Below, one piece after another: positions 52,309 through 59,192 of a DNA stretch of 64,000 nt. The stretch is from Paenibacillus phytohabitans (GTDB lineage Bacteria > Bacillota > Bacilli > Paenibacillales > Paenibacillaceae). The notes below the pieces were generated by a model. It saw only the letters and a program-made list of their open reading frames with translations. It made no database searches and was not told the origin of the DNA. Positions within the stretch are counted from its first letter, which is position 1. Every line of letters starts with the position of its first letter. The position numbers and the translations under genes are program-made. The DNA is taken from NCBI RefSeq assembly GCF_013141775.1, contig NZ_WHOB01000029.1, forward strand, positions 62,001-126,000. Reading direction: 5' to 3'.

Positions 52309-53993
52309 CACTTGACTCCTTTCGGGTCAATCAGCATAGGCATCACAATGCCTTGAGCCTTGGCTGTCTCCACCGCCAGGGGATAACCCGCATCCGCATG
52401 GCGGACTACGCCCATCCCCGGATCTGAGGTCAGCACCCGTTCAAGCCGTGCTTCCGCTTCCTTCGTTCCATCCGCCACTACGACCATTCCGGCATGCTGC
52501 GAATAGCCCATGCCGACGCCTCCGCCGTGGTGCAGCGATACCCAGCTGGCGCCTGCAGCGGTATTGACCAGCGCATTCAGCAGCGGCCAATCCGATACCG
52601 CATCACTGCCGTCACGCATCGCTTCCGTCTCCCGGTTGGGGGAAGCGACAGAGCCTGCGTCGAGATGATCCCTGCCGATAACAATCGGCGCAGACAGCTC
52701 TCCGGCTGCTACCATATCATTGATAATCCGCCCGAACTTCGCCCGTTCACCGTAGCCGAGCCAGCAAATCCGTGCAGGCAGCCCCTGGAAGGAGATCTTC
52801 TCCTGCGCCAGAGTAATCCAGCGCTGCAGCCCTTCGTTATCCGGGAATGCCTTCAGAATAGCCGCATCCGTCTTATAGATATCTTCAGGATCGCCCGACA
52901 GGGCGACCCAGCGGAACGGTCCTTTGCCTTCGCAGAATTGCGGGCGGATATAGGCCGGGATGAAGCCCGGGAAGTCAAAAGCCTGCTTCACGCCTTCATC
53001 ATAGGCGACCTGGCGGATATTATTGCCGTAATCGAAGGTAACCGCCCCCCTCCGCTTAAGCTCCAGCATCGCTTCGACGTGGCGGGCGATACTCTTTCGC
53101 GCCAATTGTATATATCCCTGCGGGTCCTCAATTCTTAGCTCCTTAGCCGTATCCACCGTGAAGCCTTCCGGCACATAGCCGTTCAGCGGATCATGGGCCG
53201 AGGTCTGGTCGGTCAGAATATCCGGGACGAAACCCCGGGATATCATCACCGGCAGTACCTCTGCCGCATTGCCGAGCAGGCCCACCGAAAGCGCCCGCCC
53301 GCTGTCCCGGGCTGCTTCAGCCAGCGACAGCGCCTCATCCAGCGTTTCGGCCAGCACATCGCAGTAGCGGGACTGGATTCTTTTCTCAATCCGCGTCCGG
53401 TCCACATCGATGCCGATGAATACCCCGCCGTTCATGGTGACGGCCAGCGGCTGCGCGCCTCCCATGCCGCCGAGCCCTGCGCTAAGTGTGATCGTCCCCT
53501 GCAGCGAACCGCCGAAATGCTGCCTCGCACACTCCGCGAACGTCTCATAGGTCCCCTGCACAATCCCCTGCGTACCGATATAAATCCAGCTACCCGCCGT
53601 CATCTGCCCGTACATCATCAGCCCTTTCTGGTCCAGCTCATGGAAGGTACTCCAGTTGGCCCAGGCCGGCACCAGATTGGAATTGGCCAGCAGCACGCGC
53701 GGGGCATCACGATGGGTGCGAAAGACGGCAACCGGCTTGCCGGACTGTATCAGCAGAGTTTCGTTGTCCTCGAGCATCTTAAGGGAGCGCACAATAGCAT
53801 CATAGCTCTCCCAGTTGCGCGCGGCCTTGCCGATCCCGCCATAGACAACCAATTGCTCCGGGTGCTCCGCCACCTCAGGGTCGAGATTGTTCATCAGCAT
53901 ACGCAGCGCCGCTTCCTGCACCCAGCCCTTGGTGTTCAGCACACTGCCTCTTGGCGCGCGGCAGACTCTTGGTTCATCCATATCCATATTCAT
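52308..53993 (-). CDS. hutU: Urocanate hydratase
   Basis: The 561-residue protein matches HutU in length and sequence: [16 protein letters not shown], the NAD-binding [27 protein letters not shown] and [18 protein letters not shown]. It converts urocanate to imidazolonepropionate with bound NAD+. I use ATG 53993 with GGGGAG 8 nt upstream; an ATG at 54032 would add 13 residues that include this ribosome site. Confidence 0.95.
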   Translation of the reverse strand: MNMDMDEPRVCRAPRGSVLNTKGWVQEAALRMLMNNLDPEVAEHPEQLVVYGGIGKAARNWESYDAIVRSLKMLEDNETLLIQSGKPVAVFRTHRDAPRVLLANSNLVPAWANWSTFHELDQKGLMMYGQMTAGSWIYIGTQGIVQGTYETFAECARQHFGGSLQGTITLSAGLGGMGGAQPLAVTMNGGVFIGIDVDRTRIEKRIQSRYCDVLAETLDEALSLAEAARDSGRALSVGLLGNAAEVLPVMISRGFVPDILTDQTSAHDPLNGYVPEGFTVDTAKELRIEDPQGYIQLARKSIARHVEAMLELKRRGAVTFDYGNNIRQVAYDEGVKQAFDFPGFIPAYIRPQFCEGKGPFRWVALSGDPEDIYKTDAAILKAFPDNEGLQRWITLAQEKISFQGLPARICWLGYGERAKFGRIINDMVAAGELSAPIVIGRDHLDAGSVASPNRETEAMRDGSDAVSDWPLLNALVNTAAGASWVSLHHGGGVGMGYSQHAGMVVVADGTKEAEARLERVLTSDPGMGVVRHADAGYPLAVETAKAQGIVMPMLIDPKGVK

Positions 53994-54149
53994 ATTCTTA
54001 ACTCCCCTTCCTCCATTGAACATGCTGATCATGCCGGGAATCCTGTGACTGCTTAAGCTGCAGATAACTCCCCTTCCAGCGGCAAACTTTCATACGTAGT
54101 TGAATGCAGCGTTATCCCGCAAGAGAGCAAATTACAATTTTGATTAACA
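53994..54149. other. hutU leader region
   Basis: This stretch lies between the palindromic element and hutU. I see no clear terminator or promoter. It is part of the 511-bp gap that interrupts the hut genes. Confidence 0.4.
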
Positions 54150-54152
54150 ATC

Positions 54153-54322
54153 CTGCACAAAATACAACATTCCCTTCATCAAATCGGCTGTAACCGGAAA
54201 TTGTTGTAGAAAATACAGCATTCCGCCTCTTCCAGCCGGCTTAGCGGAAGAATTGTTGTATTCCATACAACAATCCCCCTGAACACCCGGGTATCCAGGT
54301 ATCAAAGTTGCAAAAATTACAA
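54153..54322 (+). repeat. Phased palindromic intergenic element, copy C (type I)
   Basis: Four modules lie at 54153 (CTGCACAAAATACAA), 54204 (TTGTAGAAAATACAG), 54256 (TTGTATTCCATACAA) and 54308 (TTGCAAAAATTACAA), with spacings of 51, 52 and 52 bp. It aligns along its length with the reverse complement of copy A and with copy B. It sits between hutH and hutU. Confidence 0.85.
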
Positions 54323-54504
54323 CAATTATGCCTACAGCAGCTGAACTAAAGTTCTCAGCCGGCTTCCAGACGTGAACTCCAAGCAAACTGTTACATGACC
54401 GCCCCATTGCCTCGTATAAAACTCGCCAAAAGGCTTGATCGGCCGGACCCCGTCCTCCAGTAACTAACCGGTTAGCGGAATCGAATGTTTCTGCTTGCCC
54501 TTGA
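54323..54504. other. Non-coding remainder of the hutH-hutU gap
   Basis: This holds a palindrome CTAACCGGTTAG near 54463-54474 and otherwise unremarkable sequence. A frame on the minus strand is open through this part and the element, but it has no ribosome site and overlaps the hutH end. Confidence 0.4.
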
Positions 54505-56049
54505 TCAGGAATGAAACGGAACCAGCGCGAACAGTTCCTCCAGCACATCCGCTTCCTTCATCCACTCGGCGATGGTGGCGAAATCACCGGACAGCACCCG
54601 GTCCCCTTCTACGAACGGGACCAGCTCCCGGCAGCGGTCATACAGCCATTTCGTGCCCGCCCCGAGCAGCTGCGGCCCCCGAAAATCGGCAGCCTGCGCC
54701 CCGCAGAGCAGCTCGATCGCCAGCACCGCATAGGCATTGTCGACGATCTGCTTCGCCTTCCGGGCGCCGATCGTGCCCATGCTTACATGATCCTCCTGAT
54801 TGCCGGAGGAGGGGATCGAATCCACACTGGCCGGATGAGCCAGTGATTTATTCTCGGACACCACGGATGCCGCCGCATACTGGGCGATCATGAACCCGGA
54901 CTGCAGCCCGCCGTTCTTCGTCAGGAACGGGGGCAGTCCCTCGTTCAGCTGCGGATTGACCAGCCGCTCGATCCGCCGCTCGGCAATATCCGCCAGCTCC
55001 GCCGCGCTGATGGACAGATGATCCATCGGCAGCGCAACCGGCTGCCCGTGGAAGTTCCCGCCCGAGATCACCTTGTCTTCATCCGCGAAGATCAGCGGAT
55101 TGTCCGTGGCCGAGTTGATCTCAATCTCCAGCTTCTCTGCGATGTAAGCCAGCGCATCACGGCTTGCGCCGTGGACCTGCGGCGCGCAGCGCAGCGAATA
55201 GGCATCCTGCACCCGCACTTCCCCCTGATTAGTCATCAGCTTACTGCCGGCTGTCAGATTGCGGATATTATCGGCCGCCTGGCGCTGGCCTTGATGCGGA
55301 CGAACCGCATGCGTTGACGGGTCGAACGCATCCCGGACCGCCCGCAGCGCCTCACAGCTGAGCGCGGTCGTGCAGTCGGCCCAGTTGGCCAGATTCAGCG
55401 CATCCCGGCAGGCCAGCGTGCCGACAGCGGTCATCACCTGTGTTCCGTTGATCAGGGCCAGCCCCTCCTTGGCCGCAAGGACAATTGGCGTAAGGCCCGC
55501 CTTGGCCAGCGCCTGAGCACCAGGCATCCGTATACTCTGATAATAGGCTTCACCTTCGCCGATCAGAACCAGTACCATATGCGACAAAGGGGCAAGGTCA
55601 CCGCTTGCGCCCAGGGAGCCTTTTTCCGGAATCACCGGAACTACGCCCCGGTTAAGCATCTCCACCATCAGCCGGATCACCTCCAGACGGATGCCGGAAT
55701 AACCAAGGGATAAGGCGTTTATCCGCAGCAGCAATATTGCGCGCACAACCTCCTCCGGGAACGGCTCGCCAATTCCGCAGCAGTGGCTGCGGATCAGATT
55801 AAGCTGCAGCTGCTTCGTATCCTCCGGCGAGATGTACGTATCACTGAATTTGCCGAAGCCGGTCGTGAGGCCGTACACCACCCTTTTCTCCAGCAGGAGC
55901 TTCTCTACATATTGGCGGGTACGGTCCACCTTGCGGCAGCTCTCCTCGCTCAGGTCCACCATCCGATAATACCGGGCCACCTTGACAACTTCCTCAATGG
56001 TTAATGTATTGCCGCGGATCATGACGGTTTGATTGTCTATGTTGGGCAT
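54505..56049 (-). CDS. hutH: Histidine ammonia-lyase
   Basis: The 514-residue protein has the MIO-forming ASGDLAPL (Ala-Ser-Gly at residues 148-150) and GLTTGFGKFSD, NLIRSHCCGIGEPF and SGNQEDHVSMG. It deaminates histidine to urocanate, the first step of the pathway. ATG 56049 follows AGGTGAGG. The gap to hutU is unusually long (511 bp) and holds a dispersed element, so hutH may have its own transcript or the element may act inside the operon. Confidence 0.95.
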   Translation of the reverse strand: MPNIDNQTVMIRGNTLTIEEVVKVARYYRMVDLSEESCRKVDRTRQYVEKLLLEKRVVYGLTTGFGKFSDTYISPEDTKQLQLNLIRSHCCGIGEPFPEEVVRAILLLRINALSLGYSGIRLEVIRLMVEMLNRGVVPVIPEKGSLGASGDLAPLSHMVLVLIGEGEAYYQSIRMPGAQALAKAGLTPIVLAAKEGLALINGTQVMTAVGTLACRDALNLANWADCTTALSCEALRAVRDAFDPSTHAVRPHQGQRQAADNIRNLTAGSKLMTNQGEVRVQDAYSLRCAPQVHGASRDALAYIAEKLEIEINSATDNPLIFADEDKVISGGNFHGQPVALPMDHLSISAAELADIAERRIERLVNPQLNEGLPPFLTKNGGLQSGFMIAQYAAASVVSENKSLAHPASVDSIPSSGNQEDHVSMGTIGARKAKQIVDNAYAVLAIELLCGAQAADFRGPQLLGAGTKWLYDRCRELVPFVEGDRVLSGDFATIAEWMKEADVLEELFALVPFHS

Positions 56050-56302
56050 ATGCCTCACCTACTTCCCGGGTAATAGAAAAAGCCCATACCCTAATAGAGG
56101 TACCGGCTTCTATATCACTAATCGCTAAATTACGGCTAATAATCCCTAGATATGATTGAATCCAAATCCTACCGCTTCATGCTCCACGCTTCCGGACATC
56201 TTCCCCCGTACTGAAGCCGATGCTTCTACCATACCGGAGATCTCCTCTTTTCTTGACGTTATATAATATGCCTTACACTCGCTAATCATGAATAATCCTC
56301 AT
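56050..56302. other. Region upstream of hutH
   Basis: It should contain the hutH promoter on the minus strand. The best -10-like words are around 56263-56273 (TATTATATAAC on the minus strand), but no well-spaced -35 is visible. No HutP-type leader structure is recognised. Confidence 0.3.
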
Positions 56303-56348
56303 TAAAAACAAGTTAGGGCAGTCCCCCAGATCCGGAAGCCTGCCCTAA
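56303..56348 (-). terminator. Rho-independent terminator of the msr gene
   Basis: On the minus strand TTAGGGCAG (56348-56340) pairs with CTGCCCTAA (56321-56313), followed by CTTGTTTTT. Confidence 0.8.
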
Positions 56349-56389
56349 TACATATGATATTCCGTCCTGAAGTCAGCCTTCATCCGGAG

Positions 56390-57367
56390 TTAACCTTGGC
56401 TCTCCCGCTCAAACTGCTCTAAATACCGCCCAAGCCCTTTCTCCGCAAGCTCATTCTTCGGAATAAAACGCAGTGCGGCGGAATTCACCCGGTAATGCAG
56501 CTTCGCCGGCTCCGGGCCATCGTAGGATAAATCCCCCAGATAAGCCCCGCTCAGCCTGCTGCGCAGCACCGTCCGCACTTCACCGCTGCCGTAATCCGCT
56601 TCTCGGCGGATCAGCCCCTCTTCCACGGGCTTAGTGAATCCGGGCCAGCCGGTTCCGGCATGGAATTTGTCCGTGGAGCTGAATAACGGATCACCGCTGA
56701 TCATATCGGCGTAGATCCCTTCCCCGAAGTGGTTCCAATACTCGTTCTGATACGGCGGCTCCATAGCCTTCTTCTGGGTGACCTCATATTGCAGCTCTGT
56801 CAGCTGCTTCAGCAGCTGCTTCTTGTCTTCGCGGCTGTTCCAGTGCAGCTCCGTGAAATCATCACGGCCTGAACCCTTCTGGTACAGCTTATAGTCCAGC
56901 GGATGGGTTCTATAATAATGCTGATGCTCCGCTTCCGCCGGATAGAAGGCTGCTGCCGGCAGAATTTCCGTCACAATCGGTGCTTTGAACCGCTTGCTGG
57001 CCTGAAGCGCCGCCTTCGACAGCTCCGCCTTCTGCCTCTGCTCTTCGCTGTGTACAAAAATCGCCGCCTCGTAAGCACGCCCCCGGTCCATGAATTGCCC
57101 GCCGCCGTCTGTCGGGTCAATCAGCTGCCAATAAATGTCCAGCAGACGTTCATAAGGGAAACGTTCCGGGTCAAAGGTGATCTGCACCGCCTCCCTATGC
57201 CCTGTAGCTTCTCTTCCTAATGCCTCGTAGGTAGGATTCTCCGTATGTCCTCCCGTGTAACCGGATACCACCGAGACTATACCCGGCAGCTCGTCGAACG
57301 GCTTGACCATACACCAGAAGCAGCCGCCGGCGAAGGTGGCCACCTGGAGTGTATTGTTAGTAGTCAA
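56390..57367 (-). CDS. MsrA-MsrB fusion with degenerate MsrB half
   Basis: Residues 1-170 are a peptide methionine sulfoxide reductase A with the catalytic GCFWC (15-19) and the conserved TGHREAVQ and EHQHYY. Residues about 185-320 align with MsrB (YEVTQ, EPPYQNEYWNHFGEGIYADM, then DPLFSS). However, the catalytic Cys of RYCINS is Arg293 (HYRVNS), the resolving Cys of CGWP is Thr239, and the SHLGH histidine region is AYLGD. The B half is therefore predicted to be inactive, while MsrA should work on methionine-S-sulfoxide. A terminator follows. The start ATG lies after an AGGAGG-like site. Confidence 0.85.
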   Translation of the reverse strand: MTTNNTLQVATFAGGCFWCMVKPFDELPGIVSVVSGYTGGHTENPTYEALGREATGHREAVQITFDPERFPYERLLDIYWQLIDPTDGGGQFMDRGRAYEAAIFVHSEEQRQKAELSKAALQASKRFKAPIVTEILPAAAFYPAEAEHQHYYRTHPLDYKLYQKGSGRDDFTELHWNSREDKKQLLKQLTELQYEVTQKKAMEPPYQNEYWNHFGEGIYADMISGDPLFSSTDKFHAGTGWPGFTKPVEEGLIRREADYGSGEVRTVLRSRLSGAYLGDLSYDGPEPAKLHYRVNSAALRFIPKNELAEKGLGRYLEQFERESQG

Positions 57368-57398
57368 ACAGACCGCCTCCTTGTACTCTTTTCCCCTA

Positions 57399-57541
57399 TT
57401 ATATATGAATACCCTTGTTCACGAGAGCAGAATACACTGTGAGTGCTCCATACTTCCCCGGGAGATCCCGTCCGTTGGTCAGCTCGTCCAGCACCAGAAT
57501 AGCTATGATGTGAATCAGTGTCTCTCTGGGCTTATTTAGGC
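57399..57541 (-). other. Possible coding remnant without start codon
   Basis: A minus-strand frame ending with TAA at 57399-57401 reads as a plausible protein tail (ETLIHIIAILVLDELTNG, then LPGKYGALTVYSALVNKG) with normal codon use. It has no ATG and runs back into the previous gene. It could be a truncated gene or chance. Confidence 0.2.
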
Positions 57542-57916
57542 CTATTTGAGTCTGTTTGATTGGTTTGAACGGGCCCGGGTCTTTTCTTCACGCCGGTTGG
57601 AATCCCATAGCTCCTTATGCATCCAGCCTGCGAATACGAGCATTACGAGGGTCAGAATCAGAACATACTCCCTCATGATGCCCGATAGGCTGCCGTCCGT
57701 ATTATATCCGAGAATGATGTTCAGCCGCCCCCACAACAGATTGAGACATAGCAGTGCTACAGCCCCGTAGGTAACCCATACACTCCGGAGATACAAATTA
57801 TACGTCCGCAAGGGGCCTCGTCCCATAAAATACCTGCGGTAACGGATAACATAAGCAGTAAAAGCAATAAAGGCTATCGTTTCCAGTGTGATCAGTGTCA
57901 AGTCAACAATTTCCAT
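57542..57916 (-). CDS. Hypothetical membrane protein (third gene of small operon)
   Basis: The 124-residue protein has three predicted helices (about 5-25, 46-66 and 82-100) and a charged C-terminal tail. ATG 57916 lies 9 nt after GGGGAG; an ATG at 57925 directly abuts that site. It overlaps the preceding 58-residue gene by 14 nt. Small overlapping membrane genes of this kind are common in phage lysis modules, but no lysin is present, so the role is unknown. Confidence 0.6.
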   Translation of the reverse strand: MEIVDLTLITLETIAFIAFTAYVIRYRRYFMGRGPLRTYNLYLRSVWVTYGAVALLCLNLLWGRLNIILGYNTDGSLSGIMREYVLILTLVMLVFAGWMHKELWDSNRREEKTRARSNQSNRLK

Positions 57917-58079
57917 GCAGATCATCTCCCCTTCTACCTAAGCCGGTACGGTGCAGATCAATGAGTCTCTCCAGATCATTGGATTCATACGCTTCCTGAA
58001 TTTCGCCCAAGGTATCTATTTCATGCTTGACCCGGCTGGGCTTCATCTCGTGTTTTCTGAATATATCGAGGAGCTTCAC
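57903..58079 (-). CDS. Small hypothetical protein, 58 aa
   Basis: A GTG start at 58079 overlaps the stop of the upstream gene by 4 nt (GTGA), with GAGGAGG 10 nt before it. The product is soluble, highly charged and probably helical (KLLDIFRKHEMKPSRVKHE, then IDTLGEIQEAYESNDLERL). Both ends overlap neighbouring genes, which supports translation as part of one operon. It is easily missed because of its size and GTG start. I do not recognise the family. Confidence 0.6.
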   Translation of the reverse strand: MKLLDIFRKHEMKPSRVKHEIDTLGEIQEAYESNDLERLIDLHRTGLGRRGDDLHGNC

Positions 58080-58330
58080 TTGTTGACGACCTCCTCATCT
58101 TTAGGTTTCTTATCCGCAGTGCCTCTCTCGATTAGCAGCTTGACGAGCGTACGGTTATATTCATTCAACTGCTTTTCGTTCTCTTCATCACGTTTCTGGT
58201 AATTCTGAATCACTTTCTCTTTGTTCGCAATTTGCTTAATACTCCAGATTAATGCAGTAGATAACAGGACATTTAGCACGACCGAACCATTGTTATTCAC
58301 AAAAAGGCCAGTCAATGCACTGAAATCCAT
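58076..58330 (-). CDS. Small holin-like (BhlA-like) membrane protein
   Basis: The 84-residue protein has one N-terminal helix (about 15-33) followed by a charged, coiled-coil-like tail (KQIANKEKVIQNYQKRDEEN onward). This layout resembles BhlA/UviB holin-like peptides linked to bacteriocins and prophages, though no decisive motif is present. It is the first of three overlapping small genes, next to a polymorphic toxin locus but separated from it by a terminator. Confidence 0.55.
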   Translation of the reverse strand: MDFSALTGLFVNNNGSVVLNVLLSTALIWSIKQIANKEKVIQNYQKRDEENEKQLNEYNRTLVKLLIERGTADKKPKDEEVVNK

Positions 58331-58575
58331 GGGTAGTCCCCCCGTTCCTATAATGTAATCTAGATTCTGTCATCAGAAATGAATGCGCCCTTACCCCCTG
58401 TCCACTTTTTCGCCACCAGCCATTGCTACCGCTCCAATCACAACACCCTCATAGTAATCTACTCTTTCAAAAGCATTTCTGATTGGGTGCAGCAGTATAT
58501 TGTTAGAGCGGGGGCGGGTGGGTGTGCGGATAGATGTCCGAACAATGAAATTGTCTCTTCAGTGAGTATCCATAA

Positions 58576-58608
58576 CAAAAAAAACCTTGCCCGACCTGGC
58601 AAGGTTTT
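58576..58608 (-). terminator. Rho-independent terminator of the toxin-immunity locus
   Basis: On the minus strand AACCTTGCC pairs with GGCAAGGTT, followed by eight T. It lies just after the duplicated toxin fragment. Confidence 0.85.
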
Positions 58609-58628
58609 GAAAAAGCGAATAATAGGGG

Positions 58629-58797
58629 AATCTGTGGCTTTATCCGCACGGATTCTTAACGTATCCATGAAACCCGTCCCAATCTCTTTGAAACTGTCCA
58701 GCGATTTTAACAATGCATTTTTCGGCTTCTCTGGTGCTTCCGCTTGTTCATCCGGCGCTTTGCTTTTAAACAGATTATAGCTTTCTAAACCTGCCAT
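58629..58797 (-). pseudogene. Duplicated internal fragment of the toxin gene
   Basis: Bases 58629-58788 match 60011-60170 inside the toxin gene with about six differences in 160. The frame is preserved (ESYNLFKSKAPDEQAEAPEK, then LLKSLDSFKEIGTGFMDTLR), but the similarity stops after ATDSP and the frame then runs into a terminator. It lies just downstream of the immunity gene, so the two copies are direct repeats around the variable toxin part and its immunity gene. Confidence 0.85.
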
Positions 58798-58839
58798 AGT
58801 TGATGCAATATGATGAGTCTGTTACCTATTTAAATAATT

Positions 58840-59175
58840 CTAGCTATCACTGTCATCATCCCATAGTGAATCAAATTCTTCATCTGTCATACCGCCACTT
58901 CCTTTTATATGAGGAGCGTAATAATGCCCATTTGCATCAATAATGTATTCAACCTGTGACTTTTCATCAGAAATAATAATAGAAAATTCACTATCCGCAT
59001 GATAAATTGTAGGTTCTATTGTAACTAAGACAATCCATGTAATCCCTTCTACTCCATCAAATCCATCATATGATTTTACAGTTCTTTCATTATTAATTAC
59101 AATTTTTCCTGATAAATTGTATTTCTCTGTATATGCCGAAGCAATCTCCAATGCTTGCTTACTTGATAAGTTCAT
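58840..59175 (-). CDS. Putative immunity protein of the toxin
   Basis: The 111-residue acidic, soluble protein (start ATG 59175 after AAAGGAGA) follows the toxin stop by 17 nt. It starts MNLSSKQALEIASAYTEKY and ends in a run of Asp/Ser. Position, size and acidity fit an immunity protein that binds and blocks the C-terminal metalloprotease domain in the cytoplasm. I do not recognise a named immunity family. Its base composition is AT-rich like the end of the toxin gene and unlike most neighbours, as expected for an exchanged module. Confidence 0.7.
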   Translation of the reverse strand: MNLSSKQALEIASAYTEKYNLSGKIVINNERTVKSYDGFDGVEGITWIVLVTIEPTIYHADSEFSIIISDEKSQVEYIIDANGHYYAPHIKGSGGMTDEEFDSLWDDDSDS

Positions 59176-59192
59176 ACTTAATTGTTCTCCTT

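Noticed and set aside
54144..54548. Minus-strand frame of 134 codons after hutH
   Set aside because: It spans the repeat element, overlaps the end of hutH and has no ribosome site or recognisable protein sequence.
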